DNA of 20,284 nucleotides from Oppiella nova. Taxonomy: Eukaryota > Arthropoda > Arachnida > Sarcoptiformes > Oppiidae. The stretch lies in the NCBI GenBank assembly GCA_905397405.1, contig CAJPVJ010000812.1:1-20284 (forward strand), in the 5' to 3' direction. The notes under the pieces are model-generated. The model ran no database searches and was not told where the DNA came from. It saw only the letters and a list, made by a program, of their open reading frames with translations. The stretch's first letter is position 1, and every line of letters starts with the position of its first letter. A program made the translations under genes and the position numbers. Below, in pieces: positions 11,901-20,284 of the stretch.

Positions 11901-12282
11901 TGAGTTGTGACAATATGTCAAACATATTGGAACCGATCTCATCGTCCACTCCAATGGACACAAATATAGTCTCAACGATGAGTACAGAACCCAACCTATC
12001 GATCGTCACTCCTATGCCCGTCATTGAGACTAAACTAAACCTCTCGCAAGAATCGGTGCCAATGGAGAGCGCATTATCACTGCCACAGAATCCAGTGCTA
12101 ACATCGACTGCCGGCGCAACACCTGTCACTCAGGCAACTAATATCTCTGCGCTGTCCGAGATGTCTGACGCGGAATTGCTGTGTTTCATAAATCCGGCCA
12201 CTTTTGACCAAAGTATGTATTCATCAAACAATTCTCGTTTTATATTTCACTCATCATTTCATTCTCTTTTATTGCAGTTTAA
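5905..12282 (+). CDS. NFAT: NFAT-family Rel-homology transcription factor, NFAT5-like
   Basis: Exons: 5905-5994, 7061-7398, 8243-8534, 8591-8763, 8833-9007, 9089-9227, then 11301-12212 and 12278-12282. All phases agree and give 707 aa. The Rel-homology DNA-binding domain is at about residues 128-298 and holds the DNA-contact loop RARYLTEGSRG (143-153), a clear NFAT signature. An IPT/TIG domain follows at about 299-402 (TQPLGTPEICKKS, ELFIIGKNFLKDAKV), closest to vertebrate NFAT5. Exon 2 has a basic GKRKHP stretch that may be a nuclear signal. No calcineurin-docking or SP-repeat regulatory region was seen, which also fits NFAT5, the osmotic-stress member. The Ser/Thr/Met/Asn-rich C-terminal half is a likely activation domain and ends AELLCFINPATFDQI. 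The large last exon appears twice (acceptors 10706 and 11301); the left copy, used alone, would end at 11292 and give 597 aa. I take the right copy as the gene and the left as a probable second haplotype. Confidence 0.92.
9936..10095 (+). other. Two adjacent intronic hairpins in NFAT intron 6
   Basis: Positions 9936-9950 pair with 9993-10007 over 15 bp, counting one G-U wobble, around a 42-nt loop that itself holds ACATC/GATGT. Next to it, about 10010-10020 (GATATTCAAGT) is the perfect complement of 10080-10090 (ACTTGAATATC), with further imperfect pairing outward. The segment is less AT-rich than the rest of the 1.5-kb intron. No snoRNA box set or miRNA-like precursor was recognised, so its role is unknown. 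Confidence 0.4.
10667..11863 (+). repeat. Duplicated NFAT last-exon segment (595 and 601 bp)
   Basis: Left copy 10667-11260 and right copy 11262-11862 each include the intron 6 acceptor and the start of the last exon. I count 15 substitutions (8 silent; the others change five codons) and one 6-bp in-frame insertion in the right copy that adds Pro-Ile. All differences lie between 10794 and 11133 of the left copy. The first 127 bp (10667-10793 versus 11262-11388) are identical, and the left copy ends 127 bp after the last difference (11134-11260). This bubble shape points to two haplotypes laid end to end, not a true exon duplication. Confidence 0.95.
11261..11261. other. Probable assembly join 2 (single 'a' separator)
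   Basis: The left contig would end at 11260, exactly 127 bp past the last difference between NFAT copies (11133). The right contig would start at 11262, exactly 127 bp before the first difference (11389). Confidence 0.75.
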
Positions 12283-12467
12283 TCTCATAACCGATGACAG
12301 CATATATTATTTTAAGTCTCATTTATTCGCAAATTTATTCAGTCATTTATAATTGTATTTTGGATTTAATCGGTTTTATTTACTCGACTTTATTTGTATT
12401 TATTATAAAATGTTGTATTATTCAATTATTATACAAATATTTTCATGTATTTCATTGTCTCATATAA
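12283..12467. terminator. Shared 3' region of convergent NFAT and POFUT1
   Basis: Only 185 bp separate the NFAT stop (+) from the POFUT1 stop (-). On the minus strand several AATAAA hexamers (TTTATT on +, near 12375, 12389 and 12399) could end POFUT1. On the plus strand ATTAAA at 12467-12472 is the best NFAT candidate and overlaps the POFUT1 stop codon, so the two mRNAs probably overlap at their 3' ends. Confidence 0.45.
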
Positions 12468-14159
12468 TTAAAGCTCATCTCTAATTAAATGAAAGTTTTC
12501 ATGAATGCTATGTTCCGCAAAGAATTGAGTCCTTTGTATGAGTTGTAAGCTATGAGTCCTATAGCGGGACACGAATGCACTGAACGATGAAATACAGTTC
12601 ACAATCAACTGATTGGCGGCACTTAATAGATAGATGTCTGTTATGATGTCATCAGGAGGACTGTGTTCTGATACCTCACCCGAAGACCACATTGTCTTCG
12701 TTGGTGTAATGAGTGTCATATTTGGAACACTTTCGTGGATCAGTTGCCAAAGTGTTTGATTATTATTATCGGTTGCGATATAAATGGTTTCGATTTGTTC
12801 TTCACACCCGAAGACCACATTGTCTTCGTTGGTGTAATGAGTGTCATATTTGGAACACTTTCGTGGATCAGTTGCCAAAGTGTTTGATTATTATTATCGG
12901 TTGCGATATAAATGGTTTCGATTTGTTCTTCAGATTCACTGATTGTTTGCTTAATTTGTTGGACTATTGTGTGAAATGTTGGAAAACAGAGTTCATAGGG
13001 AAGAGGAATGTGTGGCGAGTGATGGCTCACTGGAGAGCACTGTTGCGATGAAAACAGTTGATTCATATTTGGGTTTTCTTTGAGCAAATCACACGCTTTT
13101 AACTTTCAATACAATTCAAATCAATAAATATTAGACCAATGAGTGAGACATAAGTTGAAACTATTAATACAAACCCAATCGGATCCGTGTCTCAAATGAA
13201 GCGCAAGATATGGCTTCCCCTCAAAACCACGAGCCTTACGATATTTATCACCGTTTGTGGTGACTCTTGAGGATAAAGTGATATATTTCTGGATTTGGAC
13301 CGCTTTCTCGTTAGTGGGAAAGGCTGATGGAGCCCCTGGATGTGAACGCATGCAAAGTTTGTATGAATTGGTGGCTTAACTGTGGACATGGATTTCATAC
13401 CAACAAATGCCAACACTTTGATGTCTCTAAACCTTGTCTTCCATTCCTTCGCGTATTTATAATCCGTGAGAAGGGGTGAGTGAAAGACAGATCCGTTTGC
13501 AAACTCTTTGACACCGATATGAGTCCAAAAAGAATTGAATGGATTTCCGTCCAAAGGATTACATCCCTGGTCTGTCTTATCCGGCGATCCCCTGGAACTG
13601 TAGCACAAGATGGACCGGCTCTCTAAACGCACCAATTAATTGAATCAATGAATCGGGAATCAAGTGATTGAATGGTGGCATACCTTCCGGCCATACGGTT
13701 GGCGACAGATATTTCATAAAAGTTTCTAATGTCATGACTCGATGGAAACGTTGAATCGGTTCCAATTCAAAGTAATCATCAAATGGTATGAAATTGATCT
13801 AAAGTTTCAAACAAACAAACAATGAATGAATGAATGAGTGGTAAGCCGTCAGACCTTATAGTGATTGTATTGTATGAATGGCGGGAGGATTAGAGTCCTG
13901 TCCACAGATTTGGCGAATTGAAGACTTCCTAACAGTTGTTCCGCTTGATTACCAAAACGACCTCAAGTTTGATGACAAATGATAATTAGTTGAATAGTTT
14001 CAAAGTCTCGTAATGAATAACCGGTGCTATAGTGTACTCCTACTAACCCATACACGAACAGTACATTATATATCCGTTTGGATCGATGTCTATGTGTTGA
14101 CCGCATATTAATTTCCATTCAATTATAATAAATGCAAACAAATTGCTATAAAATCTCAT
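12468..14159 (-). CDS. POFUT1: POFUT1, GDP-fucose protein O-fucosyltransferase 1
   Basis: POFUT1 transfers fucose from GDP-fucose to Ser/Thr of EGF repeats, including Notch, in the ER lumen. Exons on the minus strand: 14159-14048, 13961-13855, 13798-13684, 13622-13401, 13335-13175, 13102-12468. The start gives a hydrophobic leader (LFAFIIII) before [17 protein letters not shown]. Seen motifs are GRFGNQ (38-43), HLRHGSDW (232-239, with the Arg matching catalytic human Arg240), [10 protein letters not shown] and NCISSFSAF. The C-terminus is RDEL, an ER-retrieval signal like human RDEF. As printed, an exact 128-bp tandem repeat in the last exon (12677-12932) shifts the frame and would end translation at 12740 (359 aa, no RDEL). 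Without one unit the gene reads straight through to 407 aa, close to human 388, so I think the repeat is an assembly fault and the gene is intact. A real disabling mutation is the alternative. Confidence 0.94.
12677..12932. repeat. Exact 128-bp tandem repeat in POFUT1 last exon
   Basis: Units 12677-12804 and 12805-12932 are identical. The length is not a multiple of three, so two copies break the POFUT1 frame. If the 'a' at 12804 is a separator, the flanking repeats are exactly 127 bp each (12677-12803, 12805-12931). The same 127 bp occurs a third time at 19733-19859, starting at exactly the same base. Confidence 0.95.
12804..12804. other. Probable assembly join 3 (single 'a' separator)
   Basis: Identical 127-mers lie on both sides (12677-12803 and 12805-12931). 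The next base, 12932, is the first position that differs from the other POFUT1 copy (19860), as expected where a graph forks at a heterozygous site. Confidence 0.75.
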
Positions 14160-15432
14160 ATTTGGCGACAAACACAATAACACATGACCTGAGAGTTTGC
14201 AAACAACTTTCAAACCAAACACTCGTCTCTTGAGTTCACTTTTTATTGGATAACAAGTTTTGCATCACTTTTCAAATATTTCTCAATCCATTCATTTGTT
14301 CACCGATTCTTGTGAACCAATGAATCCATGTCTCATCACTTTATTCAAGTCGTTTACATTCATCCAAATGACACAAATGTATAGTATTGTTAAAACTAAA
14401 TTTATTATAGGATCTACTGTAGTACAATACTTTCTAAACAAGTAAATTTAGTTGTTCCAATCAAATATTAATAGCATGATCATTTTTCGATAATTTTGCA
14501 TTTCTAAAAAATTATTCTAAACTGGGTTTTAAAAAATATGGTCCAAAGGGTTTAGATAAAGGATTTGATAGGAACTAACATTTGGTACCAATTATTTACC
14601 AATTAATAAAATATGAACTGAGATTAAATGAATAATAAATATAAAGTGAGATAGCACATAGACCTATTCTATTTGTTGTAATTCACTTGTTGTCTATACA
14701 TTCAATGTGATGCCAAATATTTTAGTTATAGTTGAGATTTATATAACTTTTTATGATTAAACCATTTCATTCCTCAAATGAGTTCACAATTCTTTAAGAA
14801 TCAATCGCGGAATACATTTGACGTGACAGGAGTTTGATAAGCATGGTCAATTCATATGGAGAATGACCAGTGGCAACTGGTCAGTGAGTGTCCTATTATA
14901 TCTTTTATCTAATTATTATATACTTTGTACTCAATTTAGCACAACTTTCTATTAATGTAGCCTTTAATGAATGAATGCAATCAATGAATGAATGAATGAA
15001 TGAGAGAGAGAGAGAGAGAGAGAGCCCTTCCCTCCCATGCCATTGATTGCAGTGTTTGGTGTGTTAGTGAGTGCAGTACAGTATTTCTAATATATTAGTA
15101 ATATTACTGTGTATTTGCAATACTCACATATTTGATCATACTGTATCGGCGTGAATGCAAATAAGCTAGCACAAATTCTATGTTCAATATCTCAAATAGT
15201 GAATTAGTTTTGATTGCAATGTGGACTCAATTAGGGGTCACGTGTTGACCGCAAATATACTGTTATTTAGTAATAATACTAATGATCGACTCATTTACTG
15301 GACATTTGTTTGCATTGAAAGCACTTCTCGTGTATTCATTAACTATTGAACCAAAGACTCAATGACTGAATGTCTTGACTATCACTAAGAGTGCCATTGA
15401 ATTAAGCGGAAGAGGATTCGTGGGAAGTGTTG
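14160..15432. promoter_or_regulatory. Divergent promoter region of POFUT1 and CLASRP
   Basis: POFUT1 (-) and CLASRP (+) start from opposite ends of this 1.27-kb gap, so both promoters should lie within it. It is AT-rich and holds a CACGTG at 15239-15244 about 190 bp ahead of CLASRP, a perfect 8-bp inverted repeat with a 4-nt loop at 14864-14883, three TACTGTA-type heptamers (14415, 15077, 15139) and a simple repeat near 15000. A 61-codon open frame at 14260-14445 shows no coding character. No RNA gene was recognised. Confidence 0.45.
14985..15024. repeat. Microsatellite (TGAA)4 followed by (GA)11
   Basis: Four TGAA units run directly into a GA dinucleotide tract of 23 nt ending at 15024. This is ordinary simple-sequence DNA, likely variable in length, about 400 bp upstream of the CLASRP start. 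Confidence 0.9.
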
Positions 15433-17973
15433 ATGATGTGGGCGGAGGCGCGCAAACACGAGAAGAAGTTGAAGGGATTGATGATTGACTACAGACGGAG
15501 GGCTGAGCGGAGGCGCGACTTCTACGACCGGATCCGATCTGATCCGTCGGCCTTCCTTCAGGTGCACGGAATGCAACTCAAGATACACATCGACCCCAAC
15601 CTCTGCTCACTCGCCGAGTCATCACTGATGCCATGGATGGGAGACAACAACAACTTAATCGATAGGTTTGACGTGAGGGCACACCTCAACCAATTAGATC
15701 TCGAGGCGCACACATCCCAAACCACTGCCAACACGTCCGACGCCAACAACTCTGCCGATGAGGCCATCGACAGGCAAATGAATTACGAAAGATATCGCAA
15801 TTTAGTGCAAAACGAGTTCTTAGGAGTGAATGAATCGAAATTTCTGCAACAGATCTACTTAGAGGAGAGGTTTGGTGTCAACAATCAGAGCCAAAAAGAT
15901 ATTCAAAACAAGTCGTTGGAAACCAAGAAGAAGTTGTCTCAGAAGAGGGCCGCCATTTCATACAACTATGACAATGAAGACCCGACCGCAACGGTTCACA
16001 AGAATAGCGATTCCGATGAGGAATCGGACGAAGAGAGTTCTGAAGAGGACTACGACTTCGACACCACTGTTAATATCGATCAGTTGGACAACGAGTCCGG
16101 GCATCGGATCAATACAATTGCCCTCAAGTATGGTATGAAATGCGATGATTTCGTCAAATACTTAGACGACGATAGAGTGGAAGCCGAGAAGATTCGGGTC
16201 CAGAAGGAAGTGGAGAACGAGAAGTCGATGTTCACGGGACGGAAGTCCAGACGCGAGCGCCGGGCGCTTAAGGAACAGCGGCTCATGATTTTGAGGAGTT
16301 CTCAGATCGATATGTCCGACAGATCGATGACCATTGAAAGACACAAATCCGATGACAAAGACGTTCAAAGCTCGTCCGACTCCGAAGTTTCTGTCGATGA
16401 AAATAAGATTGAATTCATTACTGAATTCAGTTTCGGCGCCGAATCTTCTGAAGAAGAGACTCACAAAGAAGTGGTCGAAAAGAAGACAAAACAAGTGATG
16501 GCGAGAGGGAAACAAAGGCTCAAATCGAAAGCCAATGAAAGAGCGGAAACCATTCCAACGCTTCCTGTTTATGGGCCAACACTTCCCGGAGAGGACTCCG
16601 TCTCATCGCTCAACACGACTTCATTCAATAAAACCATTCATTCAAAGCAAAGAACTTATCGTTTAAATCATAGATCGCGAACCAGATCTCGCAGTCGATC
16701 TACTGATAGGAATAGATATCGAAACAGATATCGTCCGTATAGGAACCGCACTCGATCTAGAAGTAGATCCAGAAGTAGATCTCGTAATTATAGGCGAACA
16801 AAGAGATCTCGTTCTCGAAGTCGAAGATCGAGAGATAGACACCGAAGATCGAGATCTCGTTCTCGCGCTGATAGGAGTGATCACAGACGCCATCGAAGCC
16901 CAAGACGTCGCTCCAAATCCCGTGAAAGACAACGATCGAGATCTAGAGATCGACGGCGGCATCAAAGGCGAAGTACGAGTCGAGACACCAGAAGAGATAG
17001 AAATCATTCTCAGAAAACAGAAAAAGTGGTAAAATCTGAAGAAATTTTGAATGATTCCACAAAACATGAGGACAACACCGAATCAATTAATCAAAGTGTG
17101 AAAAGTGAGACAATTTGTGAGCCTTTGAAAAGTGAATCCAATATTGCGAGCGAATCCATCAAAGAAGAAGAAAAGGACATTCAAACCAAAGCGCCGTCGC
17201 CTCCACTCAAGAGTTATTACAGGTTTTTGACATGATTTTAGTAAATAATGAAAAGTGATTTAAATTTTGCATTTTGTGAAGACATGATCTATTGAGTGAC
17301 GAAAGTGGCGAAGAAATTGATCACAAAGAGGACTCAAAAGAGAGTCCAAAAGAGAGTTTGGAGACCAGAGTTGAAGGGTAGGGTAGGGAAGGGAAGGGAC
17401 AATGATTTGTATGGTTTGACTCAAAGATTTTTGTTTTATAGAAGTAAACAGAGTCCGAGTAATCGTTTTAGTCATTCGGGACATAAAGTCAGTAAGAATT
17501 GGATTATTCTCTTTGCCAGCGCTGACCAAAGAATACCAACTCTTTGCGCTTTTTAATCATTAATTCATTTGAATGATTGCTTTTATAATCAATTATAGTC
17601 TTCTTCGACGGTTACACCACAAGAACGGCTTAAAAGGAAAATGCAGGCATTGCTTGACAAACAATGTATTGGTTTTTGTTTTGCAAAAATTCTGTGAATT
17701 TATTTTATTAAATCATTTGTCGTTCATTTCAGACAAAAGTGACAAAAAAGCAGAACTTGAAAAATCGAGAATTAAAATGCAGGAGCGAGTGGACAGGGAT
17801 GACAAACTCAAACAAATCAGATACCGGTAAGGAATGCCTAGCATTTAGAGCCTACCGATAATAAATGTATTGTTTTGAAATCATATTTAAGGCGACACCG
17901 AAACCGAGATCACAGGGATTCTCGCTCTAACTCGCGGTCAAAGTCCAGAACCAGCTCTTCGTCATCGTATTAA
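15433..17973 (+). CDS. CLASRP: CLASRP (SFRS16/SWAP2), CLK4-associating SR-like protein
   Basis: CLASRP is a nuclear Arg/Ser-rich protein that binds CLK4 and affects alternative splicing. Exons: 15433-17222, 17282-17377, 17442-17487, 17599-17665, 17733-17826, 17892-17973, giving 724 aa (human 674). The start is the first ATG after an in-frame stop at 15403; MMWAEARKHEKKLKG matches human MWHEARKHERKLRG. The conserved N-terminal domain contains DYRRRAERRRDFY, FLQVHG, MPWMGDNNNLIDRFDVRAHL and NYERYRNLVQNEF. Acidic Ser/Glu stretches follow (about 195-215), then a long RS domain (about 410-530). The C-terminal exons give TPQERLKRKMQALLDKQY and KSDKKAELEK, matching the conserved human tail, and end in a short RS segment. 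Most length is in one 1.8-kb exon. The small exons 2 and 3 are least certain: exon 2 uses a weak GAAG acceptor and exon 3 a GTCAGT donor, both chosen because they keep the frame. Confidence 0.94.
17376..17398 (+). other. G-quadruplex motif across the CLASRP exon 2 donor
   Basis: Five GGG tracts separated by two-base loops (TA, TA, AA, AA) meet the usual G-quadruplex pattern on the transcribed RNA strand. The predicted 5' splice site GG|GTAGGG uses the first tract, so folding could hide or modulate the donor. The motif is seen directly; an effect on splicing is inference. Confidence 0.55.
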
Positions 17974-18474
17974 TGAGTGTTTCAAAGCATTTGTTTTGAA
18001 TTCATTTGTAAAACATTGATACAAATTCCCTAAAGATTTTTAAATATTATGAAAAATATTTTATTTTGTGCAAAACAATAATTTATAGAATTTATCAATT
18101 AATTTGAAAATTAAAAAAACTAATGTATTTATATCCGTATATAAACTAATTTCTAATCAAATATTCGTACATTTGATTGTTTGTATACAATAATGACAAA
18201 TATATTGCGCTTAATTTGATAATCAAATGTGAACTCAAGAATAAATATTTTTACAAAATGTTTAAAAATTTTTCAAGCGTTTAATCATAAATATATCAAT
18301 TAATGGTTTAATTTGATCTATAAATAGAAAAAACGACAATTCGTTTAGAATTAGTTTATAAAACAAATGAGCAAAAATTGCCATAAATTAAAAAAGTCAT
18401 CAAAATTGGAAAACTGGGCCTTAATTTCAATTGAAATATAAGTCTCATTAAGAACTGGTAACTAATCTAATGAA
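17974..18474. other. Shared 3' region of convergent CLASRP and TMX1
   Basis: About 500 bp of very AT-rich DNA lies between the CLASRP stop (+) and the TMX1 stop (-). A plus-strand AATAAA at 18240-18245 could end CLASRP, and a minus-strand AATAAA (TTTATT near 18060) could end TMX1, which would overlap the two 3' UTRs. No other gene is visible. Confidence 0.5.
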
Positions 18475-19731
18475 TCAATCGTTCTCTTTATCGTCCGAGT
18501 CTTCAGACTTTTTGTGTCGTCTCCTGAGTTGAGTGGCATTTGCCTCATCACTGCTGTCCTCCTCGTCTTGTATTCGGTCATCGATTAAGTCAGTCGTGTC
18601 CTCCTCTTTGCCCTTATTCTCAGTGGACTTCTCTTTGCTTTCTTCACTCATTTTTGCCGGAAATATCAGATCAATGACGCAAACAATTAACTGAAATTGC
18701 ATTCAATTTTGAGTTTATAATTCAAGTCTCAATTCATACGGTATTAAACACGACACCCATTCACTCGTATTACGCTATAAACTGACACTTATTTTCATAA
18801 TTCAATACTTTTGGTGAATACATGAAATATATTATGAAATCTTATATCGTATTAAATGGTAATTAAAGCCTATGTTCGAGTGGCACAAGAGGTGTCGTAT
18901 GAGAAATGTCTGTCCAATACATACCAATCCCAAGAGGGCTCCAAACAAGATAGTGACGAAAGCAAACAAAACATAACTTCCCCAATAGGGTATACCTAAT
19001 GGATCATTAAATGCATTCATATTCACGTGATTATCAATTAATGCCAATTCATTCATACCATAATCATCAACGAGTCGGTTGTGAACAGCTCTCAAAGCCA
19101 TTGATATCTTGAAGAAATAGGACACGACTGACATTCTGGTGGGTTAGCAGACAATCAGACAATTAGTTATTAGGATTGAAATGAATGCAAAATACGGACA
19201 AAACAGAGTCTGGAGACGTCCAGAGAGACACCGGTTCTGTCGATTGCCACGACTTCTCCTCCACATAACTCACGAATGCATTGCTATCTCGCGATCCCTT
19301 GTATTGTCTGAAGACACCATCTTTGACGCTATCAACCAATCAATGAATTCATTAAATATACTCAACATATGAATGACTAACTGATAAATGGTTGGCAGTT
19401 GTGTCACAAGGAATCGACCGCTGAGTCCGGGATTGGCCGTCACGTCCACCGCACCCACTCTTATGCTGTCAATTGGCACCAAATGTTAGACAATGAGAGG
19501 TAGTGTGAGGGGAAGGGAAGGGAAGGGAGGGAAAGGGAGGTGTGGGTCTGACTCTGACCTGAGGTCTTGACTCCAAGTGGCGAAGGAGTTCCAGTCCTTC
19601 TGGAGGGACCGACAGGCCGGACACCACGGGGCGAAGAACTCAACCATCCATTCGCCGGACAACATGTCCGTCCAGTTGTCTTCAGTCAGTGTCACCAAAG
19701 GACTGGCTTTCCCTTCCGTCCCACATATCGT
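18475..19731 (-). CDS. TMX1: TMX1-like thioredoxin transmembrane protein, 5' end missing
   Basis: TMX1 is an ER membrane protein-disulfide isomerase with one lumenal thioredoxin domain. Exons on the minus strand: 19731-19559 (5' incomplete), 19465-19382, 19328-19200, 19135-18925, 18690-18475. They give 270 residues in frame. The thioredoxin domain has EDNWTDMLSGEWMVEFFAPW then CPAC, the active site typical of TMX1, followed by NPGLSGRF and the cis-proline region LPTIYH. PDSVLMS aligns with human GSVLMS. The membrane helix (WGSYVLFAFVTILFGALLGL) is split by an intron and continues LIVCVIDLIF. The cytosolic tail is acidic with RRRHKK, as in the family. There is no start Met or signal peptide: at 19731 the TMX1 sequence abuts a piece of POFUT1. 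Human TMX1 has only about 39 residues before the EDNW position, so little besides the signal peptide is missing. The join at 19732 looks artificial. Confidence 0.93.
19509..19540 (+). other. G-rich tract in TMX1 first visible intron
   Basis: Runs of GGG or GGGG separated mostly by AA recur six times on the plus strand, a G-quadruplex-type pattern. For TMX1, transcribed from the other strand, the RNA is a C/U-rich tract that serves as the polypyrimidine tract ahead of the acceptor at 19466. Confidence 0.55.
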
Positions 19732-19732
19732 A
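19732..19732. other. Probable assembly join 4 (single 'a' separator)
   Basis: TMX1 sequence stops at 19731 without a start codon. From 19733 the sequence is the same 127-mer that flanks join 3, followed by the alternative base at 19860. Confidence 0.75.
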
Positions 19733-20284
19733 CACCCGAAGACCACATTGTCTTCGTTGGTGTAATGAGTGTCATATTTGGAACACTTTCGTGGATCAGT
19801 TGCCAAAGTGTTTGATTATTATTATCGGTTGCGATATAAATGGTTTCGATTTGTTCTTCTGATTCACTAATTGTTTGCCTAATTTGTTGGACTATTGTGT
19901 GAAATGTTGGAAAACAGAGTTCATAGGGAAGAGGAATGGGAGGCGAGTGATGGCTCACTGGAGAGCACTGTTGCGATGAAAACAGTTGATTCATATTTGG
20001 GTTTTCTTTGAGCAAATCACACGCTTTTAACTTTCAATACAATTCAAATCAATCAATATTAGACCAATGAGTGAGACATAAGTTGAAACTATTAATACAA
20101 ACCCAATCGGATCCGTGTCTCAAATGAAGCGCAAGATATGGCTTCCCCTCAAAACCGCGAGCCTTACGATATTTATCACCGTTTGTGGTGACTCTTGAGG
20201 ATAAAGTGATATATTTCTGGATTTGGACCGCTTTCTCGTTAGTGGGAAAGGCTGATGGAGCCCCTGGATGTGAACGCATGCAAA
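19733..20284 (-). pseudogene. Second partial POFUT1 copy, probably the other haplotype
   Basis: The block matches 12805-13356 with seven substitutions and no indels. It covers POFUT1 exon 5 (20263-20103), intron 5 and the first 298 bases of exon 6 (from 20030), then stops at the TMX1 junction. The intron is kept, so it is not a processed copy. Six differences are coding: four silent, one Lys/Arg and one His/Pro; the seventh is in the intron. Mostly silent change with an open frame looks like an allele, not decay. It starts at the same base as the 128-bp tandem repeat in the main gene, and TMX1 is joined directly to it. I infer an alternative-haplotype contig placed after the TMX1 contig. A real partial segmental duplication is possible but less likely. 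Confidence 0.85.

Noticed and set aside
11725-12129. 134-codon minus-strand frame opposite NFAT exon 7
   Set aside because: It is a shadow of the coding strand in Ser/Thr-rich sequence.
16663-17067. 134-codon minus-strand frame opposite the CLASRP RS domain
   Set aside because: Antisense of Arg/Ser repeats gives long open frames by codon symmetry.
19486-19806. Apparent POFUT1-TMX1 fusion frame
   Set aside because: The POFUT1 part is out of its own frame, there is no true ATG, and the join at 19732 looks artificial.
1-20284. Mobile elements, viral fossils, tRNA, rRNA or CRISPR arrays
   Set aside because: No transposase, polymerase or capsid-like frames, terminal repeats with target-site duplications, tRNA folds or spaced direct repeats were seen by eye.

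Overview
The window is nuclear DNA from an animal, most likely an arthropod and possibly a mite. It is AT-rich and carries five recognisable metazoan genes split by short GT-AG introns (many 65-110 bp), with no bacterial-style operons. The mite guess is inference from compactness and protein similarity and has low confidence.

Layout, left to right: an AT-rich stretch with no visible gene (1-1560); a promoter-like region with two CACGTG E-boxes (1561-2499); MAX on + (2500-4083); AT-rich intergenic DNA; an NFAT5-like NFAT gene on + (5905-12282); POFUT1 on - (14159-12468), tail to tail with NFAT; a shared divergent promoter region; CLASRP on + (15433-17973); TMX1 on - (19731-18475), tail to tail with CLASRP and lacking its signal-peptide end; and a second partial POFUT1 copy on - that runs off the right edge (19733-20284). 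MAX and NFAT are transcription factors, POFUT1 and TMX1 act in ER protein maturation, and CLASRP is a splicing-associated SR-like protein. They look like ordinary neighbours, not one pathway.

The strongest signal beyond the genes is structural. Four places (3026, 11261, 12804, 19732) look like end-to-end contig joins. At each, a single 'a' separates sequences, and the flanking repeats are exactly 127 bp where they can be measured. At NFAT exon 7, the left copy ends exactly 127 bp after the last difference between copies and the right copy starts exactly 127 bp before the first difference. That is what a k=127 de Bruijn assembly gives when two diverged haplotypes are laid end to end. I therefore read the MAX intron duplication and inversion, the NFAT exon 7 duplication, the frame-breaking 128-bp tandem repeat in POFUT1 and the POFUT1 copy beside TMX1 mainly as assembly artefacts, not as new gene structures. 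If so, POFUT1 and NFAT are intact, and the paired copies sample two haplotypes about 1-3% apart. I found no mobile element, viral fossil, tRNA, rRNA or CRISPR array.
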